53,229 nucleotides of DNA from Sphingomonas sp. PAMC 26605 (GCF_000241485.1 NZ_JH584245.1:18886-72114); one strand, 5' to 3'; counted from the first letter of the stretch, positions 39,010 through 48,352 are shown. The notes: generated by a model from the sequence alone, not told the origin. Program-made: numbers and translations.

Positions 39010-39694
39010 TAGCAATTGCGCTTGGTACATTGATCGTCAGATCTCAACGGCCGAAATTAAAAAACGATTTAGCGGGGCGGATGTCCAAATGTGGGCACAG
39101 GCGGCCAGCTAAACAAAGGTCCGGTTCCTCGGGTTGGACGCCAAGAGCCGCTGATCAGCAACCCGCCGAGTTTCGGCCGCCGGACAGCGCCTGGACCAAC
39201 GGCCGGTTTCCGGGTAATTAAAGCCGCCACGAACGTCGCATTGTGGGTCGTCCATGGATCGCCGTTTTCCGACCAACTGGAGATATTTAGCGTGATCGAA
39301 GCGAGCGTCGGCTGCTGGTGAAACCCGCCATTCGGCCGCGCTAACTAGCCGGTCGGCTTTGCGCTCCTAAGTGGCCGATCATTGCAGCCGTCAAAGTTTC
39401 CGAAAGCGGCAATCACATTGATCGGTCGGCCCGCACAGACTGCTGGTCATGCCACCAAAGGTAGTATTGCCTCTTCTTGAGCCTACATATGTCGCTGGCG
39501 CATATAGGCTTGAACGCGGGGCCTTCATCCAATTTGCGGGGCAGTCGAACGGTCGTTCGCAACCAATCCAAGGATGCGTCCGAAATGGGCGGAGGACTGT
39601 CGCGGAACTGACGCGATGGGCTGGCATACTTCGCAATAGTTATGTATCAGATCATCCTGTTTGTTGAGTCTGCTTCCGTCAAATGGGGGAAACG
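39010..39694. other. 685-base intergenic region before the trypsin/PLC fusion gene
   Basis: No well-supported gene. It is less GC-rich than its surroundings and contains short frames, for example 39449-39667, with no recognisable family or ribosome-binding site. It probably holds the promoter of the gene at 39695 and remnants of older insertions. I saw no tRNA, terminal inverted repeat or transposase relic. Confidence 0.35.
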
Positions 39695-41905
39695 ATGTCG
39701 CTGACTTCCACGCAGATCAACTACGCAAGCCTGTCGCTGAAGGACCTTCTGGCAGCTCGCGACGCCTATCACTGGCACCTGATGAATAAGGCTAACGTGG
39801 TCGGCACCGCTGTCGGCCTATACCTGATCCGCAAGCAGGGCGTCGACGATAAGGAGCCTCGGACGTTCGCGAACTCCGAGGTCCGGTCGAACTCCTGGCC
39901 GTGCGTCGTCGTGCTCGTGAACGACTGGGTAGCGTCGACGGAGTTTGGCGGCGACGCCGGCATCGATCCGACCCACATGGTGCCGAGAACGCTGTATCTC
40001 TCGGACGGGCGCGCTGCTCCAGTCTGCGTCGTGCTCGTGAAGCCCGGTACGCCTGCTCAAGCGGCGCCTGCGCTGATCCGCTGGCCCGAGAGCTACGTCG
40101 GCGGAGGATGTCCACTGTTCGCTGAGGTGCAGGGCGATGTGCGCCGGGGCACAGTCGGCTGTCTCGTAACCGATGGCCACAAGACGTTCGCGCTCACCAA
40201 CCGGCATGTCGCTGGGGAGCCAGACACGGTACTCTCGGCAAGCCTCCGCGGCGACGTAACGCCGGTCGGCGTGGCGTCCAAGCGATCGCTGACCCGGCTT
40301 CCGCTCGACGATGTCTTCCCAACGTTCAGTGCGCAGCGGACCTTCCTCACGCTCGACGTGGGGCTGGTTGACGTGGACGTCGTCGGGGACTGGACGAGCC
40401 GCGTCTTTGGGCTCGAGGGCGAGCTTGGGGCGGTGGTCGACCTCAACGAGGATAATCTCGGCACGCAGCTCATAGACCAGCGGATGGAGGCGTTCGGAGC
40501 CGTGTCCGGCCACCTCGTCGGCCGCATCAAGGCGCTGTTCTATCGCCACAAGGCGCTAGCCGGATACGAATACGTGTCAGAATTCCTGATCGCCCCCGAG
40601 GACGGCCAGGCCCAGACGTGCCCTGGCGACTCCGGCATGGTCTGGCATCTCGTCCAGACGGATGCGGCGAGCGGTGATCGAACCCTCCAGCCGCTTGCGG
40701 TCGAGTGGGGAGGTCAGGGGCTAATCGGTTCCGATGACCGGACGCTCAATTTTAGTCTCGCCACGGGGCTCGCCACCGCGTGCCAGCTTCTGGACGTAGA
40801 TCTTGTCCGGACAGGCGACACGGGTGCTCAGCCGTTCTGGGGACAGACCGGCCACTACAGCATCGCCGAGGCCGCCATCGAGCTCGTGCGCGATCCGACG
40901 CTTAAGGCGTTCCTCAAGGCCAATCTCGAGCGTATTAGCTTCAGGCCAGACCAGCTCTCCGCGGACCAGATCAGGGCGGCTCTGAGCGCCGGAGATTTCG
41001 TCGAGCTGGCCGACGTGCCGGACCTCGTTTGGAAGAAGGTCAAGGGAGCGGTGCCTGGCGGACGCGACTATCATCAGAACGCAGGACCCGAGCATCCCAA
41101 TCACTACGCCGACATCGACAAGCCGGATGCGAACGGCGGCCAGTCCTTGCGCGATATGGTCATAGGCAACCGGAGCAAGCTGACCGTCGGTGACTGGCAG
41201 GCGTGGTATGAGGCCAACAGCCAGAAGGACGCGGCGCATCAGGGCATCCTCCCGTTCCGCGTATGGCAGCTCTTCAAGGTCATGATCGACGCGCTAGTGG
41301 GACAGCGGCCGGAAGTGGAGCGTTTTCTCTGCGCAGCGGGCGTCATCTCCCACTACATCGGCGACGCGTGTCAGCCGCTGCACGGGTCCTATCTGTCGGA
41401 CGGTTATCAGGACCGCCCTGTCGCAACGACGGGAAAGACCAAGAAGTGGCAGGGGAAGGGGGTACACAGCGCCTATGAAGACAAGATGGTCGACATGTTC
41501 TCAGGCCCGCTGCTCGACATGATCCTCCCGGCTGCACGGGCGTTCGCGGAACCGATTCCGGCCATGACCGACGGATCCGACGCCGCCTTCGCGACGGTCT
41601 CCCTCATGGCCTACTGCGCGGGCGTCATCCCCCCCTCCGAGCTCTGCGATAAGTACATAGAGCTAGGGGGCGGCACGTCCAAGCCCGTCATCCAGGGTCT
41701 GTGGACCGCCTTTGGGCCGAGAACTGGTGAGGTGATGGCCGCCGGGGCCTGCTACCTCGCCGCGGTTTGGGACGCCGCGTACCTCGCGGGCGGTCAGCCC
41801 GCCTTGGCGGCCGCGCAGGTTTCCGACACCACGCTCGCCGGCATCTACCAGGATGAGGCGTTCGCCCCGTCTCTGACGCTCGACAAGATCGGGGCAGAGC
41901 TTTGA
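39695..41905 (+). CDS. Trypsin-like protease fused to a zinc-dependent phospholipase C / S1-P1 nuclease-like domain
   Basis: The start at 39695 has GGGGGA just upstream; an ATG at 39683 is in frame. Numbering from that first ATG, the protein has an N-terminal helix (KDLLAARDAYHWHLMNKANVVGTAVG), then a trypsin-like domain with catalytic His175 (ALTNRHVAG), an Asp near 225-230 (TLDVGLVD) and Ser317 (CPGDSGM). The second half carries the metal motif FLCAAGVISHYIGDACQPLH (His557, Asp561, His567) and HSAYED at 595-600, as in zinc PLC/S1-P1 enzymes. No signal peptide is seen. The combination suggests a toxin-like effector activated by proteolysis. It converges with and overlaps the TGT-like gene by 61 bases. 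Confidence 0.72.
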   Translation: MSLTSTQINYASLSLKDLLAARDAYHWHLMNKANVVGTAVGLYLIRKQGVDDKEPRTFANSEVRSNSWPCVVVLVNDWVASTEFGGDAGIDPTHMVPRTLYLSDGRAAPVCVVLVKPGTPAQAAPALIRWPESYVGGGCPLFAEVQGDVRRGTVGCLVTDGHKTFALTNRHVAGEPDTVLSASLRGDVTPVGVASKRSLTRLPLDDVFPTFSAQRTFLTLDVGLVDVDVVGDWTSRVFGLEGELGAVVDLNEDNLGTQLIDQRMEAFGAVSGHLVGRIKALFYRHKALAGYEYVSEFLIAPEDGQAQTCPGDSGMVWHLVQTDAASGDRTLQPLAVEWGGQGLIGSDDRTLNFSLATGLATACQLLDVDLVRTGDTGAQPFWGQTGHYSIAEAAIELVRDPTLKAFLKANLERISFRPDQLSADQIRAALSAGDFVELADVPDLVWKKVKGAVPGGRDYHQNAGPEHPNHYADIDKPDANGGQSLRDMVIGNRSKLTVGDWQAWYEANSQKDAAHQGILPFRVWQLFKVMIDALVGQRPEVERFLCAAGVISHYIGDACQPLHGSYLSDGYQDRPVATTGKTKKWQGKGVHSAYEDKMVDMFSGPLLDMILPAARAFAEPIPAMTDGSDAAFATVSLMAYCAGVIPPSELCDKYIELGGGTSKPVIQGLWTAFGPRTGEVMAAGACYLAAVWDAAYLAGGQPALAAAQVSDTTLAGIYQDEAFAPSLTLDKIGAEL

Positions 41906-42906
41906 GAGGCCGCGGGCGACGCTGGGGCGGTGGTGCGGTCCGCCTGGGCGATCAAGACTGAGGCGTTGTGCGCCGCCCTCGCGAGGTAGGATCCCGCGAG
42001 AACGGTCAGGCGATCAGCTAGCCGCTCCTCCCGTCGGCAGGCTGGACATTTGCACTCGGCGAGCGCCGCTAGATCCGTGTCAGTCAGCATTAGGCGGGAG
42101 TTGGCGCGTTTGCGCCCCCGTTCCGAGACGAACCGCTCGGTTCCGCCGGGCATGAAGATCGTGCCAAAACCTGCCGCTCGCCGCCAGCCGACGGAGTCGA
42201 CCGAGTCCGCGCCTCCTTCGAACGCAGCCGCGATGGTCCTCGGTGCGCCGACACCTAGGACGTGGAGCCGGGAGCCCGGGAAGGCCTGGCGAACAAGCGT
42301 CACCGTCTCATGGAACTGGCGGCGCGCCTCGATGGCCTTCTGTCGGAGCTGACCAGATTGGCGGAGGAGCGGAACCTGCCCACCCAGGCAGACCCAGGCG
42401 GGCGTGTGCTCTATCCGTCGTATCCCTGCGCAGTTCCGTTCGATCTCTTCGACGGACGTCCCGTGGACCACGGGGGCGAGTCGGCCGTTGCCGATCTCCG
42501 AGTGCAGGTGCTCGTAGTTGGCGAGCGTGCGGACATACTTCTCCTCGCGGACTTCCCGCGTGTCGGACCCGAGCGGAGGATGATCAAGGGATATGACGAC
42601 ATCGGCATTGGCGGTCGAAAACACCCGCGCCACGTCGCGGAGACTGATAGCACCGTTCCTCATCATCAGCGTGAAGCCGCCGGAATCCAGCATCAGTGGT
42701 CCGTCGATCGCGAGCCTCTCCTTCAGTTTTGGCCCGAAGACCGTATCCAGCATGCGGGGACGGTGGATGGCGTCGCCAAGGCTCGCCATCCACCGCGCGG
42801 ACGCCAGCTCTGGATAGTTCCGCGTGACCACAGTCGTCCGCGCGCTCTGACCGAGCCAGAGGAAACGCCTGCGCGGCGCCGCTGCACCGTCATTTTGAAA
42901 TGTCAC
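41845..42906 (-). CDS. TGT/DpdA-like base transglycosylase
   Basis: This 353-residue protein has the tRNA-guanine transglycosylase fold: LMLDSGGF at 72-78 (base-binding Asp74), LDHPPL, VHGTSVEE, LGVGAPR and GADSVDSVGWRRAAGFGT, with Asp237 at the nucleophile position. The zinc site is Cys285, Cys287, Cys290 and His314. It lacks features needed to call it queuosine Tgt, and is closer in style to DpdA and archaeal enzymes that put 7-deazaguanine into nucleic acid. Its partner at 42903 supplies a DUF5591-like domain. ATGA overlap with that gene shows coupling. Confidence 0.72.
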   Translation of the reverse strand: MTFQNDGAAAPRRRFLWLGQSARTTVVTRNYPELASARWMASLGDAIHRPRMLDTVFGPKLKERLAIDGPLMLDSGGFTLMMRNGAISLRDVARVFSTANADVVISLDHPPLGSDTREVREEKYVRTLANYEHLHSEIGNGRLAPVVHGTSVEEIERNCAGIRRIEHTPAWVCLGGQVPLLRQSGQLRQKAIEARRQFHETVTLVRQAFPGSRLHVLGVGAPRTIAAAFEGGADSVDSVGWRRAAGFGTIFMPGGTERFVSERGRKRANSRLMLTDTDLAALAECKCPACRREERLADRLTVLAGSYLARAAHNASVLIAQADRTTAPASPAASQSSAPILSSVRDGANASSW

Positions 42907-43730
42907 GGCCGGGGTAGCTTCTTGACCTTGCGGTACGGACCCGGCCGAATCTCTCCGATCAGGCCCTCCCTGCGAATTATTTGAAGGCAGTCGCGGTAGG
43001 GCTCGAACTCGAGGCAGTCGATGACGACCTCGTAGTGCACCTTTTCGAAGAAGGCGCGCATGAGCCTCAGCACCCGATAAATGTCGGGGACCCCGGAATC
43101 ATATGCAAGCACTACAGGATCAGACCAGAAGGCGGATGGGATGACGCCGAGCGAGCTGATAACGATTCGGTCGGCTGATGCGACGGACGCGCCGAGACCC
43201 TTGTCCAGTCGCCGATGCGTCTTGCTGCCATCGTATGGTCGCCCCCTCGCACATGGCAGAAGGATGGAGGTCGCGGAAGACGGCGAGGCGCCCGCCAGGA
43301 CGCGTGCCTCGAAATCGAGGACTTCGGGGCGGCCGTAGGACTGCCAGCCAGTGAAATGGATCTTTCCGTCCACCGACGTGAGAGCTCTCGTGCCTCGCCT
43401 GTCTAGGCGGTGCAGGACGTCGGCGACGAGTGGATCGAGCGCCGCCACCGCCTCGACAAGGATTCGGAGCCGTCCCTCCCGTCGCGCCCTCTCGATCGTC
43501 GCCTTCAGATCATCGGGTTCCAGGTCCGAAATCAAAGGGATGAAGTCGCCGGGGCGGCTGGAGTCGGCCCAGTCGGCCCCCATGAGTTCGAACAGGGCGT
43601 TCCACTGGGCGGGGAAACCGACGAGCTTCGTGGCCCCCTGGCTCGACTGGTCTATCAGGCGGGCCATGAGCTCAGCGCCGCGGTACCAGTCGCTGCGGAG
43701 TTCTGAGAAGCTGGTCGTAGGGTTTGGCAT
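42903..43730 (-). CDS. DUF5591-like protein, partner of the TGT-like enzyme
   Basis: This 275-residue protein has in the middle SATSILLPCARGRPYDGSKTHRRL, like the LPCS..KPYS.SRSH pattern of the DUF5591 domain that accompanies archaeosine synthase and DpdA-type enzymes. The C-terminal half contains VVIDCLEFEPYRDCLQIIRREG. It probably binds or modifies the base or nucleic acid. The start at 43730 overlaps the membrane-gene stop (TGATG); the longer frame upstream is inside that gene. Identification is from motif memory and should be treated as probable. Confidence 0.6.
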   Translation of the reverse strand: MPNPTTSFSELRSDWYRGAELMARLIDQSSQGATKLVGFPAQWNALFELMGADWADSSRPGDFIPLISDLEPDDLKATIERARREGRLRILVEAVAALDPLVADVLHRLDRRGTRALTSVDGKIHFTGWQSYGRPEVLDFEARVLAGASPSSATSILLPCARGRPYDGSKTHRRLDKGLGASVASADRIVISSLGVIPSAFWSDPVVLAYDSGVPDIYRVLRLMRAFFEKVHYEVVIDCLEFEPYRDCLQIIRREGLIGEIRPGPYRKVKKLPRP

Positions 43731-45190
43731 CAGGATTGTCGCTGGACGCGCCCGTCCTCGAACTTCCAGTGCCACGTGGTCTTGCTCCAGCCGTTGGCGG
43801 CAGCGTCCTTTGAGGCTGCGTTCGACCAGCCCCACAGAGTGAAGTCAGCGCCCTCAAGCCGCTCCCAGGCGGTCTGCCCCAGATGGGTTCCCGCGTTAAG
43901 AGCCTCCTTGGAGTCGCCCTGCTCGATCAGCTTCGCGACGTGCTTGATCACCTGCAGCGCCGCGATTCGCGCGATCCCGACCTGTCCCGTACTGTGGAAT
44001 GTGATCTCCTTCTGTTCTGGGAGCGCCCTGAGCGCTCCCTCCTGTAGTAGGAGCCAGGTCTGATGCTTCGAGAACGGCTGGGCGAACGCGCCGTGGCTAT
44101 TCGGGATGGTCTTCCACCGAATGAGCAGCTTGATCAGTTGCGGCCGCATGCCAAGGCTGTCCAGCCTAGGGAACGTCCGCAGGCGGCGGTCCAGCCAGAA
44201 GGCCTGGCCGCCGAAGAACCTCGCGAATGCGGGTACTAGCCCGAGGACGTCGCCCTTCGCCTTCTCGTTCAGCAGGTTCCATGTGCGGACGACATCGGCG
44301 GCAGCGGCGAGGCCCCGGTCCGGTGGGCAGGGCTGGTGCTGCGTTTTGAGTGCCGCCTCCAGCCGGTCGCGTAAAGCCTCGAAGAACGCCTGCCCGCTGG
44401 GAAAAGATGTCAGGTTCGCTGGCGCAAAGATGGGGTTGGGACCCAGCTCGATGTCGGCGAGGGCAGCGAAGAACTTCGACCATTCGGGGCGCGGCCAAAC
44501 CTGAGCATAGTAAACGGCTTCGAGTATGCAGCCGAACAGCGCGACGTTCGCCTTCACGTCCGGTGGGAGATTGGGTTCGGACGCATAGTCTCGGGACTTG
44601 GTCTGCCCAATTTTGGCGAGGGTCGCCCACGCGACGCGTTCCACTGCATCCCGGTCGACCATCAGCGGCTGCCCTTTGTCAGGGCCTTCAACGACCGCCG
44701 CGGTCTGATGCCAGCCCACGCTTTCCCCATTAGGGCCGAACCGGTTCTGGAGGCCCTTGATGGGCAGCATCGACAGTAGTCGGGCAAGCCCCATGAAAAA
44801 ACGCGGCAGGAAGTTCCAGTAGGCTATTCCGCCAACGAGAGGGACGGCGAAGATGACCCAAATGGTGGTTTCGGGCGCGAGGGCGGGCGCAATGAACTTC
44901 GATAAGCGACCCGCCGTCATAACGCCGGGGTGCAGCGTGTCGAAGAAGACAACGAGAAGATCGAGGAACAATGCGCTAGTGATGAAGATAAGGAGTAGTT
45001 GCGGGAACTGGTAGAACAGGCGGAAGCCGGGCTCGAGGCTCCCAATCTCGTTCCGCACGGCGCGGATGCGTTCCAGCTTCGGTTCGAAGAGCTTATACCC
45101 GCCCAGCGCCGTCACCACGGCGGCGGCGATCGCGGCGTAGTTCGCCGCCTCTAAAGGCTTCATAGCCGTTGTCGTGTGTGGCGTCGGCAT
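43730..45190 (-). CDS. Three-helix membrane protein with a large soluble domain, unknown
   Basis: This 486-residue protein has an N-terminal helix (YAAIAAAVVTALGGYKLF), then two further helices (LLLIFITSALFLDLLVVFF and TIWVIFAVPLVGGIAYW). About 330 residues of soluble domain follow, with no recognised family (WSKFFAALADIELGPNP, ADVVRTWNLLNEKAKGD). The start at 45190 overlaps the small upstream gene by one base (TGATG), and the next gene starts at its stop. It may anchor or gate the system in the membrane, such as an effector that disturbs the membrane when activated; this is a guess. Confidence 0.65.
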   Translation of the reverse strand: MPTPHTTTAMKPLEAANYAAIAAAVVTALGGYKLFEPKLERIRAVRNEIGSLEPGFRLFYQFPQLLLIFITSALFLDLLVVFFDTLHPGVMTAGRLSKFIAPALAPETTIWVIFAVPLVGGIAYWNFLPRFFMGLARLLSMLPIKGLQNRFGPNGESVGWHQTAAVVEGPDKGQPLMVDRDAVERVAWATLAKIGQTKSRDYASEPNLPPDVKANVALFGCILEAVYYAQVWPRPEWSKFFAALADIELGPNPIFAPANLTSFPSGQAFFEALRDRLEAALKTQHQPCPPDRGLAAAADVVRTWNLLNEKAKGDVLGLVPAFARFFGGQAFWLDRRLRTFPRLDSLGMRPQLIKLLIRWKTIPNSHGAFAQPFSKHQTWLLLQEGALRALPEQKEITFHSTGQVGIARIAALQVIKHVAKLIEQGDSKEALNAGTHLGQTAWERLEGADFTLWGWSNAASKDAAANGWSKTTWHWKFEDGRVQRQS

Positions 45191-45396
45191 CAGTTGTCGA
45201 GGGCGCGCGAGCCGCTCTCGTCCCACTGCGTCACGCGAGAGGTGAGATAGGGGTCGAGGGTCGCCTGATAGGCGCGCGCGGACGCCTCGTCGTCGAAGGC
45301 CTCCTTGCGATGGTCCTTCCAGGCCAGTGAGCGCTGATCGCGCACCTGGACCTTGAAGTAGGGGAAGGCGTGCCCCTTGCCGGGATGAGAAGGCAA
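45190..45396 (-). CDS. Small ORF at the head of the TGT operon, 68 aa, possibly frameshifted
   Basis: A TTG start at 45396 with AAGGGAGCA upstream gives a 68-residue protein with GHAFPYFKVQVRDQRSLAWKDH and DEASARAYQATLD. A second frame from ATG 45542 (MTFAPEDTASQQEMVLLIG, then SSIDSKGAAHCLLI) reaches the same place but in another phase, and continues as Arg/Pro-rich nonsense. The real gene may therefore be longer (45542 to 45190) with a frameshift near 45390. Function unknown. Confidence 0.45.
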   Translation of the reverse strand: MPSHPGKGHAFPYFKVQVRDQRSLAWKDHRKEAFDDEASARAYQATLDPYLTSRVTQWDESGSRALDN

Positions 45397-45746
45397 TGCG
45401 CTGCTCCCTTGGAATCTATCGAACTCATTAGCCTAACGGTCGGTGCGGCGCCACTGGCGTCGTGCAACTGTCTCGAGGCCATCGCGCCGATGAGCAGGAC
45501 CATTTCCTGCTGGCTTGCCGTATCCTCAGGGGCGAAGGTCATCAGCCAGTGACACCTAGGAAAACGAACCCGTCCGGTCGTGGGTCGCCAGAACCGTCTG
45601 GTCGGGGACCTGGTCGCCGCGCCCCATCGCAGTCGGTCAACCGACTAGGGCTGCTAGATGACTACGGGGATAGGACTTAATTCCATTTCGCACATACGCC
45701 GCGGTAATTGACCGGCAGCTACCATTAGGCTTTCGGCGCTGCAGCG
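45397..45746. other. 350-base region between the TGT operon and repA
   Basis: Apart from the possible N-terminal part of the small gene just described (frame from 45542), no gene is seen. It includes the promoter of the TGT operon and the end of repA. No strong terminator was found. Confidence 0.3.
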
Positions 45747-46646
45747 TTAGGCTGCCTGGGTCTCGAGGCGAGCAGCAGGCGCGCGGTTTCGCGGGGTCAG
45801 AACAACGACAGTGTCGAGCTTAGTCACCCGGCGACCGCGCGTATCGAGACGTGGTTCGCTCGGCACGACATCCTTGAGCGAGAGTTTATATTCGGGGAGA
45901 TCATCGCGGGCCTCGACCGCTTTTAAGTGCTGTTTGAACTTGGAGGCTTCCGCGGTCGAGCCGACCTTGCGTGACAGAAGCTCGATCGGCAGTTCAATCT
46001 CTTCGCCTTCGCAGTGACAATGGGCGATCTCGTAAAGGCGACGTTCGATCGTGCCGAGGCGGAAATAGTCGTGGTGATAGTGGTAAATATGGCCATCGAG
46101 CTGAATGGCCCGGTGAAGCCAAGGGCACAGGCGGACCTTCACGACCCTTAGCTGCTGCTCGCCATTCGGGAGAACCGCGTACTCAGCCGTGGCTTCCGAT
46201 AGCCACGAAAACCAACCCTTTTCGATCTTAGAACCGGTCTGGATATTCGTCTTGATCTGAGTGCCCTGCAGGCGCTCCAGTGCGTCGGTGAAGCGATCAT
46301 AATCGCGCTTGGATGGACGCGCGACACCGGTGATGCGGAAGAAATCGTGCGCGGTGAAGGTAAAGTTCTGATCGACTTCCTCGCCCCGGCTGATCGCCTG
46401 CGCCATCAGCGACGCGACGTAGAGGATGATCTCCTTGTCGTACATCGTCGCGATGCCGGTCGCGCTCGGCCTAATCTGGATGCTCAGCTTCCCGATCTTG
46501 AACTCGAGCTCTTTGTCGACCGGCACCTTGGAAAGAGCAAAGAAGGGGAAGTCCATGACGCTGCGCTCGCCGCGAACCTTGCCGTGAAGCGGGCTATCGG
46601 GTTCAAACAAATTGCCTTGGCGCGTGACGACGGCTTGCTTGCTCAT
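45747..46646 (-). CDS. repA: Replication initiator protein A (RepA)
   Basis: This 299-residue protein looks like plasmid RepA of the replication initiator A family: DFPFFALSKVPVDKELEFKIGKLSIQIRPSATGIATMYDKEIILYVASL, then FTFTAHDFFRITG. Two winged helices (KRDYDRFTDALERLQGTQI and YEIAHCHCEGEEIELPIELLSRKVG) follow. SD GAGGGA is just before the ATG. It likely binds the iterons 46720-46895 upstream. It is followed by a Thr/Arg-rich tail. Confidence 0.88.
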   Translation of the reverse strand: MSKQAVVTRQGNLFEPDSPLHGKVRGERSVMDFPFFALSKVPVDKELEFKIGKLSIQIRPSATGIATMYDKEIILYVASLMAQAISRGEEVDQNFTFTAHDFFRITGVARPSKRDYDRFTDALERLQGTQIKTNIQTGSKIEKGWFSWLSEATAEYAVLPNGEQQLRVVKVRLCPWLHRAIQLDGHIYHYHHDYFRLGTIERRLYEIAHCHCEGEEIELPIELLSRKVGSTAEASKFKQHLKAVEARDDLPEYKLSLKDVVPSEPRLDTRGRRVTKLDTVVVLTPRNRAPAARLETQAA

Positions 46647-46719
46647 GGCGGTCCCTCAGGGCCTGATTCTTCTTCCCAGATCGTAACGTCATTTCGGAGA
46701 CGATGCACCGGCTAACGAC

Positions 46720-46895
46720 GACGATCTGCCCGAAAGCACGAGTCGAGTGGCAGGATGGTGTGGCAAGCCGGCTCAACCCAGCGTGTCGAACAGCGTGGAA
46801 GGGTGGATGAGCTCGTGCTTTCGGGCAGATCGTCCCGAACGCACTGCGTGTCGTTCCCAGCTACTCGGATCATGACGATCTGCCCGAAAGCACGA
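46720..46895. repeat. Three iterons between repA and repC
   Basis: A 23-base repeat with the core GTGCTTTCGGGCAGATCGTC occurs at 46812-46834 (plus), and inverted at 46720-46742 and 46874-46895. The first two are identical and the third differs in the last base. The third overlaps the last codons of repC (FVLSGRSS). With the copies at 48546-48654 they are probably origin or copy-control sites for RepA/RepC. Confidence 0.8.
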
Positions 46896-48222
46896 ACTGG
46901 CTCATGGTGCGGCGGGCGATGTCGCCGACAGAGCGCGGGTCGCCTCCCGCTTGCATGGTACGCATTGCCCCGGCCTGCCGAAGATCCTTCAGGCCATGGA
47001 AGGTGCGACCGAGATTGAGTTCGCCCTTAGCGGCGCGCCCACTCATTCCCCGCAGATATGCACCGGGCCGCTCGACCTCGCCGGCCTGGTATTTGCGAAC
47101 GGTGGCAATGACCGAGGCAGCAGCGCCCCGCTGGCCCATGATCCGACATGCTTCGTGCCAGGCATGGCGATGGATGTGGTTCTGGTCGGCAAGCTTTTCC
47201 GCAAGGTGGACTAGCTCTCCCCAACCGGGCTCCCCCAAACCGAGCGCGCCGCATAGCTCAGGCGTGACTGATTCGATGAAATTTGGATCGACGCCATGCT
47301 TCTCCAGGTCCTCCTCAACCTCGGTCTGAGGGAGAGGCGACCTCACATCGTAATCCCTGCTACTTCTTTTCGCCAAGCTCCTACTTGTAACTGCTTTAGC
47401 AGTTTGGGGTTGGATTGTAGTTGTAGAGTGGATGCAATCACTCACACCCGTGGGTGCAATATCATTAGGTTCAATAGACTGATTGAGCGCTTCGCGCTCG
47501 AGAAGGGCAGCAGCGACTTTGGCCGCCAGCATCCGTCCACGCTGCTCGAGCTGCTCAACGCAGCCGGTCAGCAAGGCGATGTCGCGGACACCCCGCATCT
47601 GTCGGGCGGCACTTTGCGCCAACGCCAGTTCCTCCTCGGCGCCAGTGCCGAAGACCATGCCGTCGAGGGCCGCCTGGGCGAGGCTGGACGTACGACGACG
47701 AGCGGCGGTCAATCGGCGTTTCAGAGCGTCGATCTCCTCATCCTCGCGCGCACCACGTGCCGCGATGGCCCTGAATTCCTCCATGCGGGTGCCGATCGGG
47801 CTGAGCACGATGCCGTAAGCCCATTTGATCGTGCCATCCGCCGCCCTTACGCCGCCGCGGTGCCCGTTCGGACTGTCCTTATGGCTGATGAGGCGGAGAG
47901 CAATCGCGCGGTCGAGCAGATTTTGCACTTGCCGCACCTTCAAGCCCAACTTGCGCGCAAGCTTGTCGTTGCGTGGCCATACGATCGGCGTCGAAGCCGA
48001 GCGCCAATCTTCGGGCTTTGTCCAAGCGAACAGGACATCGATGAGCTGCACCACACTCGGGGGGACCGCGAGATAGGCAGCCGCGCGTTTGAAGGCAGCG
48101 AGCGCCTGTCCCGGGCCGCTCCCCTCGGGCAGGCCACGAAACGCCTGAGCAAGCTGGTCGGCGGAAGCCGCAGCGTTGTCGAAACGGCGGAAGCCCGCGC
48201 CGGGATGATAGGCATAGGTCAT
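46870..48222 (-). CDS. repC: RepC-like plasmid replication protein
   Basis: This 450-residue protein has an N-terminal domain with FDNAAASADQLAQAFRGLPEG and a winged helix (LAVPPSVVQLIDVLFAW, WPRNDKLARKLGLKVRQVQNLLDRAIALRLISHKDS) typical of RepC initiators. A helical middle and C-terminal part follow. The start at 48222 has GGGGGAG upstream; a GTG at 48261 is the alternative. The C-terminal residues FVLSGRSS are encoded by an iteron copy. No repAB partition genes are seen nearby, unlike classic repABC plasmids. Confidence 0.85.
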   Translation of the reverse strand: MTYAYHPGAGFRRFDNAAASADQLAQAFRGLPEGSGPGQALAAFKRAAAYLAVPPSVVQLIDVLFAWTKPEDWRSASTPIVWPRNDKLARKLGLKVRQVQNLLDRAIALRLISHKDSPNGHRGGVRAADGTIKWAYGIVLSPIGTRMEEFRAIAARGAREDEEIDALKRRLTAARRRTSSLAQAALDGMVFGTGAEEELALAQSAARQMRGVRDIALLTGCVEQLEQRGRMLAAKVAAALLEREALNQSIEPNDIAPTGVSDCIHSTTTIQPQTAKAVTSRSLAKRSSRDYDVRSPLPQTEVEEDLEKHGVDPNFIESVTPELCGALGLGEPGWGELVHLAEKLADQNHIHRHAWHEACRIMGQRGAAASVIATVRKYQAGEVERPGAYLRGMSGRAAKGELNLGRTFHGLKDLRQAGAMRTMQAGGDPRSVGDIARRTMSQFVLSGRSS

Positions 48223-48352
48223 CGTTCGGTAACTCCCCCTTTGGAGCCCGTGCGGACACACAGCTAGGTGGCGCAGAACGCGCGTTTCGCTTGTGGATTT
48301 GTGGGGTGTTCGCTAAGAAGTGACTTCCACCTCGCTCCTAGTGAGCACCCCG

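Noticed and set aside
39449..39667. 72-residue frame in the gap before the trypsin fusion
   Set aside because: No ribosome-binding site or recognised family.
45747..48222. A classic repABC operon
   Set aside because: No ParA/ParB-type partition proteins are encoded between or next to repA and repC; RepA here is an initiator protein.
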